Positions 1-11,867 of a DNA stretch of 64,000 bases are shown here, one piece after another (position 1 is the stretch's first letter; each line of letters begins with the position of its first letter). Source of the DNA: Phlebiopsis flavidoalba (lineage: Eukaryota > Basidiomycota > Agaricomycetes > Polyporales > Phanerochaetaceae); contig JAOCPU010000001.1 of NCBI GenBank assembly GCA_035772785.1, positions 2,852,001-2,916,000 on the forward strand, written 5' to 3'. Below the pieces are notes generated by a model, which saw only the letters and a list, made by a program, of their open reading frames with translations, was not told the DNA's origin and did no database searches. The position numbers and the translations under genes were made by a program.

Positions 1-1100
1 ATGCTGCATCTGGGTGGTACGAAGGCAAGTAAGCGTTTGTCGAGTTTTGAACGCGCGTTGGCACCAACGAGACCTTTATAGTGTAGCGCAAATCATCCGC
101 CTCTGGACGCTCTGATAAGTCCCGTCGGCCCTGTCTTTTCTCGCTGTGCAGCTGAACGACGGTCACGGTGCCGATCGTCATGGCGGTGCATCTTCTGCCT
201 GTTTCATCGGGGCATGACCATCGTATTCAGGCCCTGGACATGCCCATGCTCACGACTGACATCAAGTAACTTCGGTACGATTCGTCCTACGCAGGTCTAA
301 TGCGATTCTCAGGCAAACTTGACGACGGGTTCAGCAGATCATTGCGCTGGAAGGAGATCTTGACGAGCGGAGGGGTACGGCCAGAGCGTACTACGTAGTA
401 GTCTCGACGTCGATAGCTCACGGTAAGCCGCTAACAGCTTCCTTTTAGCAGGGTATCAATAGATTCCTTCATAGCTAGTATTTGATGGAGACGCATCTCC
501 GCAAACTCGTCGCTGGTGCGTTGGTATGCCTTGGTCCGGTTCTGACTTTACCGGTGCCTCCATGGAATCCCCTTGGTCAGGAGAAGGATATTGCACAACT
601 AAGTTGTGACCTTGTGTTTTTGTTATTGTAACGCTCGAAGCTATCCACCGCGCGCGTCTGGACGGAGAAAGTAAATGGGGCACAGCGTCAAGTAGAGACC
701 CGAGGCTCGACAAACGGATCGAGCCTCGACAATAGTTTCGCATGCGTCCGCGGCATTAGCAGCGCAGTAGCACTTGTCAGATATTGGTTGGTGTGTAAAT
801 CATTGGGACGTGACGTGGTGATTTGGTTCTACACGACACCAACGGAAATGTCCTTCGAGTGATGTACACCGGTGGGAGGAGAAGAGTAGAATCACAACGC
901 AGTAAAGCGAACGACAATCAATGTTCCTATACCGCATCCCCTTGATATCTCGTCTCGGCAGACCTACGTCCCAGAACCTGATAGACTATAGGTCCGTCCG
1001 CTGAACTATCCTTAGTAGAAACCGTGCGTCACTGCATGGAGCACTCCTCCTTGTTGAAGTCACCAGAGTCTAAGAAAGCAAGGTGATTATTCATCAGCCG
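1..1100. other. no gene recognised
   Basis: About 1.1 kb to the left of F-box-like copy 1. I see only short interrupted frames, no family resemblance and no clear repeat. It may hold further 3' exons or the downstream flank of the minus-strand gene at 1.1–3.0 kb. Confidence 0.4.
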
Positions 1101-1139
1101 GTTTTCGGAGCATGATTGGATCGGGAATTCATACCTGGC

Positions 1140-2958
1140 CACATAGTCCTAGCCTCCGCTTCAACTTCTGAGTCTGTGTCCCATGTGTACGCTTCAAGTT
1201 TCAAGTTCGCGTCTGATATGTCTGCTTCGAGTTCTGGGTCGGTGTCCGATGCGTCTTCCCACTGCAATTTCTCTTCAGGATCACAGAATACCTTGCCTAA
1301 AAACGAAGCAGGTTCAAGTTGATGTCAAAGCGGTAGAAAATGTTATGAATCACGCACGCAGTGGATCCTGATCATTGCTACTTTGTGCAATTTCGTCTGC
1401 TTCGACGTCCTTGAGAAATTCATCAAACGAAATCCACTTGTCCTCCCATGAAGAAGAGTCCTTGTCGTTGCGGAAGAAGAGCTTCGTGTTTAAGCCGTCC
1501 ACATCGAAAAGGGCTCTGTGCTTCTGTATTGATGGTCCCATGAAGCGATTAACATGATACCAGTTACGCCTGAATTGCCCCTCAGTCCAACGTCGAAAAC
1601 GAAGGCGACAAGTCCGGAGAGCATAAAAACCGCGCAGGGCTTGAGTAAAACTTGGTCCAGGCCGCGCAATCAAGAGGAGACTCGAAGCCTGTAATAGACG
1701 CTCCGTCCTCGATGCCGCAGTCTTCGCCGACGAGGTCTATGCGCACTTCAAGGTGTTGGATGTTAAAAAAACGTTCCGCGTGTAGACTTCGTGCTGGTGT
1801 GGGACAAGCGGACAGCCTTTTGTATTCGGCGCAAAGAGCGATTTTCATGACAACACCTGCTATTTGTATCTTCGCTGAGGTGTGTGGAAATTACACATGA
1901 GTTTGAAGGATACACTCAAGTTGGCAGTAATACACACCATAGGTCATCCCCATTTCTGACAACTCTGGGACTGATTGTTTCTCATCAAACAAGACATAAC
2001 GCAGTGCATCTTCTTGGTAGTAAGATTGCAGAAAGTTGAGTAACAAAACCAGAGTAAGACATGACTTCAGCTCCCTGTAGTGTCTGGCATAGTTCTTGGG
2101 CACTTCTTTGCGCCAGATGTGGTAGCCGGCTGATCGCAAAATGTAGCCACCAGGATTTCCAAGCATCATCACTTTCAGACAGACACTTCGTCCACACGGA
2201 GGAATTTCAGGCACTTGCCACGCACCCGCAAGGACGATGGAAGAGGTGTATACTTGCAGCACGCCAGACCGCGCGGCGGCATGAAAGGGACTCCAGGTGT
2301 GGAAGCTGTCCAAGCAAGCGTAGCAATGCGGTGGAGCTAGCAAACCGCACCCAAGAAAGCTTCAAATTGCGGATGGGAAGGTCGATCCGCGGCAGCGTGC
2401 GTGGTAGACTAGGAAAAAAGGGCCATGCTTGCGTTGTACCACGAGATATCCCCCTGCTATCCAACCGGGGATAATGGCAGTCGACGCGGATCTCAGGAAG
2501 ATTCGAGAATGCAGTGGCGAGGTCAGAGTATGCACGGTGGAGCCACGGTGTGTTTCCTTCTGCCCTGCAACCAGAGAGAGTTTGGTGGATGAGCGTGAGC
2601 AGGGACAGCCAGCCCGAAGGCGGCGACGCGTCGAGAAGAGCGCGCAGGGTCTGGAGGCGCTGATCGGATGTGATCTTCACTTCCCGCCACAGCTCCGGAC
2701 GGAGGAGGTCGGCCCATCGTCGGCTCTCACCGCGCACAAGCGTGCCCAATGGTGCTTCTCCCAGCCTTCCCATACGCCGGTAGCCTGCCATGCTATCAGG
2801 TCTAGGAGTTCGGCTGGTAGACTACGCGCAACAGACGAATCCGTTATCCTGCGAAGAATACGTGAGCAGGCTCGAACAGGCAGAATGTGGCCAACTGACG
2901 TGACGCGCTGTTCGTCCCATAATCCCCGCATGCGCTGGTATCTGACCCATGCTTCCAT
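1140..2958 (-). CDS. F-box-like protein, copy 1 (frameshifted)
   Basis: Member of the local F-box-like family (fullest copy at 30.4 kb). The start at 2958 gives a protein beginning MEAWVRYQRM, then the family block with EQRVTSV, ILPVRACSR and LPAELLDLIAW (F-box-like helix). A frame change follows, then RRWADLLRPELWREV, a long middle part with FFPSLPRTLPRIDLP, and the C-terminal block KWISFDEFLKDVE near 1430. A 61-bp intron (about 1297–1357, GT–AG on the minus strand) leads into an acidic last exon in the same phase, reading WEDASDTDPELEADISDA. The N-terminal MDHET motif of the other copies is not found. The protein probably recruits a substrate to an SCF ubiquitin ligase; that is inference from the fold-like motif. 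At least two frameshifts are needed to join the blocks. Confidence 0.6.
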
Positions 2959-3379
2959 TTCGTAGTCCTTACAATGTGGACAAGCTTCAGAGGAGGGGAT
3001 TTTGCAGTCCGTGTATGCGAGGCATCCGTCCGTACTTATTCCTGGGCACCTTGTTCAAGGAAGCACCGTGGTTGGATACTGTAACTAAGGGCCTGGCGCC
3101 TTGCCTCTTACACACGTCCTTGTGTATGTATAGGTTCAACCACACAAGGTTCCCGCGCTCCTGTACCATGATCCTCTAGATGTCCAGGTGCACTCGATGA
3201 GTTATAACAAATCGACCGCGTTCAAGCTGAAAGAGTACAAAACCATTAAAGTTGACTTGAGTTCTAAGGCTCCTAAATTGATACTACAGAATAATTGCAC
3301 TGGATCAGATCGGACATCGCTCAGCCACATTCATCTCCTTTTGTCCGGCTCAGGCACATGGCCTCGAGGCACTACAAAG

Positions 3380-3510
3380 GATCCTGTGGGTAGGTTTCTG
3401 TCTGTCCTGCATGCACATACACACAGAAGCTAGCCTCTCTGAGAACCAATCCACAGCCTGATTTGCTTACCGGAAGACAATTACAACGACTATACACGCG
3501 GTGGGTGTGA
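3380..3510 (-). repeat. conserved block upstream of F-box-like copy 1
   Basis: Read on the minus strand, this matches the segment before the other F-box-like genes (22.65–22.75, 29.83–29.95, 42.41–42.53 and 48.90–49.03 kb). It has a possible GTAAGC donor, a TGCATGCAG acceptor and a following exon-like stretch starting GACAGA. It shows that the copy 1 duplication included its 5' flank, in inverted orientation relative to the others. Confidence 0.6.
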
Positions 3511-4306
3511 GGCAAAGAGCCTACGGAGCTGTCAAAACGTGTGACAGTTCCTTGATTGATCGAATAAGCATCACAATAATAGTGGAGAAGGGCTTACCTC
3601 AGGCCAGCGAACGATCTGAGGATACCGGTTGGCTACAGTATCAAACACAACAGCTCCTCCCGGTCATCGGTTCATGCTTTTTGTAGGGATCTAGGTGCTT
3701 TGAGAAGTAGTAAATTATTTCCTGAGGTCGGGTAAATTCAGAAATGGGCACCCACGGTAGAGGCCCGTGGGAAGCTAAGGAGACAATGACGCGCAGCTGC
3801 GGGGAAGTAAGCCAGGTTGCGCACTACGTTTAGTAAAGCACACGGTAAGGTTATGTTTGCGCGTAAGAACCATGAATCCCGGAGGCTGGAAAGTAAGCCT
3901 TCAGCGGTCAGAAGACACGCGACACTACCGAGAAAGGGAGTGCATAGGCAGATCTCAGCACACCGCAAAGACAAGAAAGTGAACTGGTGGCCCAAAAAAA
4001 AAGGTGTAGATACGGCATGTCGCAGCCTAGAGGTGCGATACCGGGCAGTAGGGACGGCGTGGCTTTGCGAAGAGTGCGCTACCAGCTGCGGTCGATGAAG
4101 GCGTGATGCGCGTCTATGGGGGTGCAGGAAGCTCGCGTGGTATTGTTTGGTCGTGTTAGGATTTAAAGCCCGTGCCTTCCATATTCGCATTTTAATTTTT
4201 ACACGCTTTGGCGTCTCCCAATTTCAATGTCGAGACGTCGACGTGTGACCGCACGCCCTTTTCGTTCGATGTTTAATATATATCCCAAATACGTGCTCTT
4301 TTATTC
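3511..4306. other. no gene recognised
   Basis: Open frames on both strands overlap here, including a basic 93-residue plus-strand frame at 3817–4098, but none resembles a family I know and none has a convincing exon pattern. Confidence 0.35.
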
Positions 4307-4483
4307 CTAAGCCGCTCGCGATAAACTCCCACTGAAATCGACGTATGTAGCCAGACGAATCCGCACCTTGCGATCCAGCGCCCGGCGTTTCGTCCGACGC
4401 CATTGCCTCTTCGCAGCAGCCAGGTTGTTGTCGAAGGTTTCAAAAGAGACTGCAGCATCAAGAGATAAACTTTTGCGAGAAGC
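4307..4483 (-). CDS. possible C-terminal exon of an unknown protein
   Basis: On the minus strand, a CTAAG acceptor-like site at about 4484 is followed by an uninterrupted basic frame, AASRKSLSLDAAVSFETF at its start and KRQWRRTKRRALDRKVRIRL near its end, closing with a stop at 4307–4309. The helix-forming, Arg/Lys-rich composition looks coding, but I do not recognise the family and see no upstream exons I can join. It could be the tail of a gene whose 5' part lies under 4.5–5.0 kb. Confidence 0.3.
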   Translation of the reverse strand, partial: ASRKSLSLDAAVSFETFDNNLAAAKRQWRRTKRRALDRKVRIRLATYVDFSGSLSRAA

Positions 4484-5036
4484 AGCTTAGCTTGTGTGTA
4501 AGAAATCCATTTTTCTTCCAATAAGTCACCGGCGAAGGATGGTTGTCCAACGGTAAAGAGACTTATTTTCTTGTCGCCCCCCTGGGCCCTCCGGAGTGGG
4601 AAGGGAACCCCGTCAGACCAGAGTAGGCTCTTTGAGTCACATCACAGGACGGTCACTTTATGGAGTTTGCGTACAACCAATGGACCTGAGAATATAACGC
4701 GCTGAGGGCTAAGTATGCTGAACCAGCTTCGGGCAAGTGTGCAACAGCTTGGCATGCGGAATGTTGTCCTGGTATAATCAGGCAACGGACAAGACATCGA
4801 GAAAATACGTTGGCTATATCACGTCTGATCAATTCACTCACATGACGTGAAGTGTCATACATCTATCGTTTGAATGTCGTGGGATGGAATGAGAGGCTTT
4901 GTGCAACTATCCACGTCACTCGGCTGCTGATTCCAGTTCAATTTTTTTCTGGAGGTGCGTTCACACCATCAGTCCGCGCAGTGATTTTGTGCAAGGCCTA
5001 GTGAATATACGGATGTACGATTGTATCCATGTTTCT

Positions 5037-6470
5037 CTACTTGGATTGTGTGGGGCGGATGGGTCCTGCGCGACTGGCCACCAACGGTCAAAGTGGCCTG
5101 CCGTAGAGTAGAGGAAGTTGTACTCGGTACCATCACCCTATATCGTGCCTGTGTAAGTACCAGGTTGAGGTATGTAATACATAAGCACGCACGACAAAAT
5201 CAAATGGGAAGCCCTTCTTGAATGGAACAATATTGTCGAGGGCCTTGATTTGCTCAGGCGTCAAGCGAAATTGACAGTGCCTCGATGTTCTGGTGCAAGT
5301 GCTCGATCTTGCGGACCACCCGCCCACGAGGGGGAAGACATACGGGGCCTTCTGCATGATCCACGCAATTGCACGACTACATAGAGATGACGTTACGCTC
5401 TGCAATTACAGAGTTACCACTGAGGGACTCTCACCAGCAGTTATGTGCTGGGCCGCCGATCTCCTTCGCAATGCGCTCGAGCTCGAGACAAACGGCGCGT
5501 TCCTCGGGCGTAGTCTATCAGTCGCGTTTCCAGTCGCTAGTGAGCAGCTGCCGACCGTGTTCGCCGCTGCTTCGATGCGCCTCTGCTCTTCCGCGTCCGT
5601 GCGGATCTTGCCCGCCGCAAGCACGTTCCACGGCGCGATGGCCATGCCCTCCGAAATGACCATGGGGACGATGTCGCGCTCGATGTCGCGGTGCATGATG
5701 CTCCACATGCCTTGGTAGATCACGAACGGAGTCTTGCCATTTGCGCGTGCGTATTCGTATTTGCCGTTGGCCTGTTACGAAATCCATCCACGCGGGCGTG
5801 TCGGGAGATGCCGAGGTAGAGAACTCGGTTTGCCCTTGTAGAATGAAAGATTGAGCGTGTGCAGGGCATCCATGACCTCCTCGACGGAGGTGGTGTAGTC
5901 CCACCAGTGCACGTAAAGGATGTCGGTGTAATCCGTGCGTAGCTTGGCAAGCGAGTCGTCACGGAGTTGTACATTGACTTGGAGTTGTTGCCCACGAAGG
6001 CGCTGTGTATGCCGGGCTGAACCATGCTTGTAGTTGTTTGTGAACTATAAAACAAAGTCAGAGCGTTGTGCCTTGAGAGTTTGGAACATGAAGCGCACCT
6101 TAGTGGCAATGACGAGCTGACTGCCTGTTGCCACGAGCTTCCATCCACTCGCCCAGGAATTTTTCGAACTCTCGTCCAGGGCTGTGAAAAGCAGGAGCTC
6201 GGAAAAAGGCGCTGAACAGTCGAAGACTCACTAGTTGTTAGCAGTGTCAATAAAGTTTCCGCCAGCTTCGTAAAACGCGTCAAGCAGCTTGAAGCTGTTC
6301 TCCTTGTCCATGGATCCCATGCCGAACTTGGTCCACTTGTTCGCCGATGCTCATGGCACCCAGTTGAATGGCGTGAAACATGAATTCCTGCGCGAGCTGC
6401 AAGGAACTCTGTGACGACCGAGCTTTGTCTTGGGTTTCGGGAGTAGCAGCAGTTGAGCAAAGGCCGACAT
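5037..6470 (-). CDS. aryl-alcohol dehydrogenase-type aldo/keto reductase (frameshifted)
   Basis: NADP(H)-dependent oxidoreductase of the fungal AAD branch of the aldo/keto reductases, which interconvert aryl aldehydes and alcohols in the cytosol during lignin-related metabolism (family knowledge). From the start at 6470 the pieces, across frames, are [19 protein letters not shown], then [14 protein letters not shown] with the Asp of the catalytic tetrad region. Next come YVHWWD-like, the [19 protein letters not shown] block at about 5690, [22 protein letters not shown] at about 5320, and [20 protein letters not shown] at about 5230. Introns are visible at about 6184–6237 (GTGAGT…CACAG) and 6053–6101 (GTGCGC…TATAG). 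A last exon reading [17 protein letters not shown] follows a short intron near 5180. The length fits the roughly 360–390 residue family. At least four frame changes are present. Confidence 0.85.
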
Positions 6471-6549
6471 TGTTGGAGTGTTGAGGTTGGGCAGTGGGTT
6501 GATAGGGACGGGAGCAACTGCTGTGCGAGAAGACTGGACGACGGAGAGC

Positions 6550-6560
6550 CATATATATGT
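6550..6560 (-). promoter_or_regulatory. TATA box of the aldo/keto reductase
   Basis: ACATATATATGG on the minus strand, about 85 bp before the chosen start codon at 6470. It is followed by a pyrimidine-rich, CA-containing leader ending CAACAATG. Confidence 0.55.
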
Positions 6561-6789
6561 CCCTTTACAAGCACTTCGATCACTCGTGAGCTGACTCCCA
6601 CGTCGCTTAGATGCGGAAGGACGTACGCGTCGCGCGGCCGCGGACGGGGAGAAGCAATGGAGTGTGATGTAGTCATCGAGTGGCGGCGAACTATTGACCC
6701 TCGGATGAAATGTTTGTGTGGGATGTGCTTGCAATTTGCGGCGAAGGCTACTTGCCAAAGTGGGCAGTTTGAGCCATACACTGACGCAT

Positions 6790-7670
6790 GATGGAAGCCT
6801 TCCAGATCTGCAAAAACCGGTGGCGGCGAAATCGTAGTTTTGTCGATTCATCGAAGTTGGAGGAAGGATGATCCTCATTCGCCGATAGAGGGTGCGCCAA
6901 ATGTCTGAGATTCTATCCACGAAGATGTACGCTCTTGACACCAGCCAAACGTCTTCGCGAGCGCCTCCTGCTAAACAAGGAACTTGTGTGAGCAGGATAG
7001 CACAAGCCGGGGCCGTGGGGCGTACGTACGCTCAACCGATGTTCGCCTTGAGCTTGACGTTCTGAGTGCTGTCCAGTGTACTTGGAAGTGACTCCGTACA
7101 GTGGCAGAATACATCAAAGCCTGCCCAGCAGAACAAACAATTCCCGACCAACCGGGAGACCGCTCAAACCGGCTGCGATTGTGATTATGTAAGCCAAACG
7201 ACAACGCCTGATATGGGAGCTGGCGCTTTTTGCAATTGTCTAACTATTCTCTATATTCTCTATATATTTCCCATGTCCCTCGTACATCAGTATTCGGTTT
7301 GTATTCACGCAGTTTTTTCTTACCTTTTTCCCTCACCCTAAGCGTCCTATATATACGTGTGCCTTGGCCCCTATTTACTCCCCCAGGCCATAGTGCACTG
7401 TGGGTCATAGCGTGATCTGCTTCCATTGCTTTGACCCCGTTCAATGTTTGTTGAGGTGTTTTGCCCTAAATTCAATCACGTTGTGTTGTGGCCCTGACAC
7501 CATTTCTTCTGTCATTTCTTATTGTGTATTTGTGTTGTTGATTCATGCTCTGCTCGTCCCGTCCCATCTTTTTTTGCTTCTATTGTTCTGGTCAACACTG
7601 CCCCTCGCCCCTTCCGGGACCCCGTATAAAGCTGAGGATTTTTGTGTAGGCCTTCTCTGCCATTCGCCAG
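6790..7670. other. intergenic DNA, partly AT-rich; no gene recognised
   Basis: 7230–7620 is T-rich with TATA-like stretches (CTATATATACG at about 7350, TATAAAGC at about 7625) and resembles promoter or LTR-type regulatory DNA. I could not find matching termini or a primer-binding site. Confidence 0.35.
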
Positions 7671-7673
7671 TCT

Positions 7674-8014
7674 TCAGGCTGTCAAGGCTGTTCCACCATG
7701 CTCGATCCTAACATCTCTCAATAGACTCAGAGCATCCAGCGTGAAACTGATGCCGACATCATGCGGCCGCCACATGCTCAGTTTCATGGGCCCCAGCCTC
7801 TCATATTTTCCTGCTCTTTTAGTCTGAATATCCAGGCACTGGTACATTGACCTTTCCGCACTAAAATCCGTGACACCCATGTTCCACGTATTTCGCGCGC
7901 GCATGAACGGCAGCGCGCAGAGCTCCGAAGCTCAACTTTCAAGCTTTGAGGTTTGTGTAACAACCATAATATCCACTCAGAATTCGCTATTTGGTACCTC
8001 CCAAATTTCATCAT
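7674..8014 (-). CDS. unknown protein fragment
   Basis: A minus-strand frame reads MRARNTWNMGVTDFSAER at about 7904, continuing through QCLDIQTKRAGKYERLG and DVGISFTLDALSLLRDV to a stop near 7674. Just upstream, in other frames, are WHDEIWEVPNSEF-like and VDIMVVTQTSK-like stretches. A GTATAT…GACAAG segment at about 8037–8083 could be an intron. The composition is protein-like and may represent one gene with frameshifts. I do not recognise it. Confidence 0.35.
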
Positions 8015-8099
8015 GCCAGAGCGCAGCGAGGAGCCTCTTGTCTCTTCTTCGCTCCTTCAGCGGAGTCGGTGTGTAGATATACCTCGTTGAAGCGTTCGA

Positions 8100-8940
8100 G
8101 TCGCTTCTAACGCCATGAAACTGCACGATTATCCCTCAAAGCCGTCCTCACAACACCTCAACGCGATGTAGGCTAGATAGCAAGTGCAAGTGAAGTTGAG
8201 GGTACTCGGTCGATTCCAATGTCCATGGTGACTGGACTCATCAGTCCGTCAACTTTACCCATCATATCCACAGTATCCTCTTGGACAACTAGCGTAAAAA
8301 TAGCGTAAAATTAATTGCACTTTGGGTCGCTTGAAGTAAACATCGGCTGCGTACACAGTCTATAAATCGAGTCGGCTGCCCCAGGCCCCAGCAATGACGC
8401 AATGCTGTCGACGCGGTTGGAGACCCTTCTCGCTCCGACCAACTCTGGCGCACGGATTCTGGGACTGAGACGTGTGAGTTGAGATGAATGTCAAATCATT
8501 GTTCAATGGTGGTCGTTGACGCGAAATGCCAATGTTCGCACGTGTGAGAGGAGAGACCCTCCCTTTCAAGCTTCGGCTTCATCAGCCGCTGATGAGTCTG
8601 GTTAGGTCCAGATCAGCGACGGTTCAAATGTCTGAAGTGCCGGCAGAGACAGGACGCAGTCGTACACAATACCCAAAATTTTTGGCGTTGTTTGCACGGC
8701 CTGCACTAAGTATCAAGGACCATCATCAACAATCTTGGGTACTTCGAGCTAAACCTTCTGGCAGGCTTGAGGGTTTTCAAAATATCAGATACAACGTCGA
8801 GTAAGCGTGCTGTAAATACTAGCCATGCCAGCAGCAGTCGTCGTTTTTGGCATACGAGAAGCGACCGTTACGTAAGCAGCGGTTCTGACTCCTGCTCCAA
8901 CAAGTTCTAACAACCTCGCCACTTAGCTGGTCATCACACC
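8100..8940. other. upstream region of the Met8-type gene; no gene recognised
   Basis: No convincing coding exon. A TATAAATC motif lies at about 8360 and a CT/CA-rich stretch just before the start at 8949. The distance from the TATA motif is too great to assign it to that start without an intervening leader intron. Confidence 0.35.
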
Positions 8941-8948
8941 CCCCAAAC

Positions 8949-9815
8949 ATGCCAGTCGACGTCTCGAAGCTCTCGGGCGGTTCTCTCATTATTGCTTGGC
9001 AACTCAAGGACAAGAATGTCCTCGCAATCGTCGGAGGCGGGGACGTCGCTGCCGGTCGCATCGAAAATATCCTCACCGCTGACGCGCGAATTACACTCAT
9101 TGCACCGCGCGACGGTCTGCACCCGCTCACCCAAGAGTATCTTATCGCGGCAACTGCGCGCATCACGTACCACGACCGCGTCCCTGGAGTCTTCGCATGG
9201 GCCCCACTTGACCTCGACTGGCGCAGGACATGGTGCTCACGGCGATCGACGACGTGGACAAGTCGCGCGAGATCGTCGCACTGTGTCGCGCGCGGCCGTT
9301 ATCCCCGTCAACGCAGCGGACATCCCGCCGTCTTGCGACTTCTACTTTGGCTCGCAGGTGAAAAAGTTGCCCTCTCCAGATCATGATCTCGACGAATGGC
9401 AAGGGGCCCAGGCTTGCGCACCACATTCGCCAGAGAATAGAAGACAGTTTGCCTGATGGGGATTGAGAATGCGATCGAGAGGGTCGGGGAGCTGAGGGGT
9501 AAACTGCGTAAGCGTGCACCGGGTGTAGGAGGAGAGCTGGGTAAGAAGAGAATGGGTTGGAGACGGACGTCTGCAATACCTGGGACCTGGACGAACTTGC
9601 GCTTCTGGACGATGCGGCGATGAAGAAACTGCTTGACGATGGGCTGGGATAAGGATAAGGTACCTCGTCCCTGAAGAAAGTACTATCAAAAGAAAAGACT
9701 TGGAAGAGCAATTACACTACCGTTCAGCCTACTCGTCCCCACCTTTGTCGGCTTTTTTGTTGGTGTAGCTTGCACTGCCGTTGCAGTACATAGACTATCT
9801 TCAAGAACATCATAA
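8949..9815 (+). CDS. MET8: siroheme synthase, Met8 type: precorrin-2 dehydrogenase/ferrochelatase (frameshifted)
   Basis: Converts precorrin-2 to sirohydrochlorin with NAD and inserts iron to give siroheme, the cofactor of sulfite and nitrite reductases. The N-terminus MPVDVSKLSGGSLIIAW leads into a Rossmann nucleotide-binding loop, VLAIVGGGDVAAGRIENIL (residues about 25–43), followed by ARITLIAP. After a frame change come MVLTAIDDVDKSREIV, then the active-site block VNAADIPPSCDFYFGSQV, then MISTNGQGPRLAHHIRQRIE. The helical C-terminal block GKLRKRAPGVGGELGKKRM and TWDLDELALLDDAAMKKLL follow. A final frame holds a hydrophobic segment TFVGFFVGVACTAVAVHRL and stops at 9813–9815. No intron is needed, so the four or so frame changes are indels. 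A C-terminal membrane anchor is absent from yeast Met8p, which suggests membrane attachment here (inference). Confidence 0.85.
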
Positions 9816-10136
9816 CAATCTAGCTATGTGTGCCTATCTATGGATACTGAGCAAAAGACATTTGCATGGTATTTGAAGCAGAGATTCGTCGTTGTCGATG
9901 ACGTATTTAAACAAAATTTTTCTAGCAATTAAAATGTCGCGAACTTTGCCGCGGCATACAATTTATTTCCTCAATTCTCACAGTCGAATACGCAGTTAGC
10001 CGTTACATATTTCCAAGTCTTCTTCATCATGGGCACGTCGAGTGACTCCGTATTGACTCGTGTGCGGTGCAAGATGTAGAACGCGGCAGCGAGGCGGTCC
10101 AACTTGTGTTCTGCTGAGTCAAACCCAGTGACGCAC

Positions 10137-10145
10137 GTATAAAAG
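10137..10145 (+). promoter_or_regulatory. TATA box of MBF1
   Basis: GTATAAAAG lies about 110 bp before the MBF1 start codon. It is followed by CT-rich DNA (CACTTCTCTCAGTTTCC and similar), as in highly expressed fungal genes. The 9816–10130 segment to its left has no recognisable gene. Confidence 0.6.
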
Positions 10146-10251
10146 CCGCCCCACTACACGCATTCCACCACACTTCTCTCAGTTTCCTCCAACACCCGTG
10201 CCCCGTCACTCTCGCTCCCATCCCTCACACACCACCAAAACCACATTAAAG

Positions 10252-10957
10252 ATGAGCGGCGTTGATTGGGACAGCAAGACCGTTATTGGCTCCAAGGCCA
10301 AGGTCCCCAAAGTTACGCGTAACACGTCGGACTTGACACGGTGAGCAGACGACCACATAAGACTTGTCGACTAGAGCACCACTGACGCCTGTCTTTTTCA
10401 TACAGCTGTACGTGATAACCCAGTCTAGCATTGCTGTCAGCCAAAACTTATCTTCTGTATCCAGGTCGGGAGAGCCGGCGCGCCGTCGTCGCAACTGACA
10501 AGAAGGTTCACTGGCGGCTGGCAGGCAAACAAGGCCCACGTCGGTATGTCCCCTCTCCACCCCTCTTCCGCCATCCCAAAAAACCAACGCTTGCACAGGC
10601 ACGGACCATCAGAGAAATAGCAAAACTCGACCGCGAGAACGAGGTCGCCCCGCCCCAGCCAAGGTCGCGCCCTCTGTGGGCAAGGCGATCCAGACTGCGC
10701 GACAGGAAAAGGAACTCTCCCAGAAAGACCTCGCGCAGAAAGTGAACGAGAAGCCGTGCGTGTGATCCAGGACTACGAGTCCACGCGGTCGCGCGGTGCC
10801 CAACCCGCAGATGGCCTCGGAAAGCTCGAGCGCGCGCTGGGTGTGAAGCTACTCCGTGGTGCGTGTCCTTTTGTCTTGTGGGCGGGTCGAAAGCTGATGG
10901 TTTGTTGCGAAGGTGCGAAACATTGGGGAGAAGCTCGGGGGGCCAAAGAAGTCGTAG
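10252..10957 (+). CDS. MBF1: multiprotein-bridging factor 1 (frameshifted)
   Basis: Transcriptional coactivator that links TATA-binding protein to bZIP activators such as Gcn4 and also acts at stalled ribosomes. Exon 1 encodes MSGVDWDSKTVIGSKAK, VPKVTRNTSDLT and ends at a GTGAGC donor at 10341. Later exons, across frames, give RAGA/VVATDKKV and NKAHVG, then an intron (about 10543–10600). Next come DHQR-IAKLDRENEVAPP, AKVAPSVGKAIQTARQEKEL, SQKDLAQKVNEKP, VIQDYES and LGKLERALGVKL (the Cro/C1-type helix-turn-helix). After one more intron the gene ends NIGEKLGGPKKS at 10957. The order and the total length (about 150 residues) match the family. At least four single-base frame changes are needed, which is remarkable in so conserved a gene. 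Confidence 0.9.
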
Positions 10958-10959
10958 GT

Positions 10960-11700
10960 TGACCGCCCTCATGAAGCGATCTATGACGGACAGTATCGTA
11001 CTCCCGCCCCCGCTTTGTCCTAGCTATAATTTGTGCCATCATGTGTTAATAGACATCATCCGCTTGCATGTTCAGCTCCTTTTGCGTGCCTTTCTGAATT
11101 TCTCAAGCGGTGGTTGAGCCCATTCCGTCAAGTCGAGTTTGAGGATATTCTTGCTTGGGTCCGCATGCCATATACACGTGGTGGTCACACACCACAAGCC
11201 CTGGAATCCTCTTTGAGACATTCATTGCCGTCGCACATGTGGGTCGCACGATCAGACCATTCAGACAGGATAAAGATGTGTTTCAAACTTTCTTTCGATG
11301 GAGTGGATTACTGGACAGGAGACAGACACGACACGAAAACTAATCCTACGCACATCCGCGTGCAAATATAATACGCAATGCATAGGGCCTTCAGCCTAGA
11401 GATACGATGACGTGTGAGTGATGCAGTCCTGACGACATGCGACTGGGACGGTGAAGATTGCTACTGGAAAAACGACGACTGAATACACTTGGTGTGATAA
11501 TGATGGCCTTGAGCCTGTGAGACGATGAGGGGACTACTACTGGTGCGAGATGGCGAGAATGGAAAATATGACACAGCGGAAATGGGGAATGATGTGAGTT
11601 CGGTTTCGACGGGGCGCGATGGGTGGATGGAATGGGGTTTCGACGACACGGGTGGGGTGGGGTGGTAGAGAGGAGGGGTAGGGGCGAATAATAAAAAAGA
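10960..11700. other. intergenic DNA between MBF1 and the nucleoporin
   Basis: No coding homology seen. It holds the 3' flanks of MBF1 (plus) and of the convergent nucleoporin gene (minus). Confidence 0.4.
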
Positions 11701-11702
11701 TT

Positions 11703-11775
11703 AACGACAAGAGACGAGAGACGAGAGACGAGAGACGAGAGACGAGAGACGAGAGACGAGAGACGAGAGACGAGG
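11703..11775 (+). repeat. (GAGACGA)n heptamer microsatellite
   Basis: About nine near-perfect tandem copies of a 7-bp unit (GAGACGA), lying about 100 bp past the nucleoporin stop codon, in its 3' flank. Confidence 0.9.
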
Positions 11776-11867
11776 ACAGAACGAGTCAGTATGGAGACAC
11801 ACGTCCGAGTGTTGGGAATCAATACAGTGCGAGTTGGAGGAGACACGGAACAAACAGAGTCTCGCGA

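Noticed and set aside
7230..7720. Solo LTR
   Set aside because: Promoter-like TATA stretches and a T-rich tract are present, but I found no TG…CA ends, no flanking duplication and no second copy.
11391..11846. 151-residue minus-strand frame over the heptamer repeat
   Set aside because: Part of it is the translation of (GAGACGA)n. It lies beyond the nucleoporin stop and has no family resemblance.
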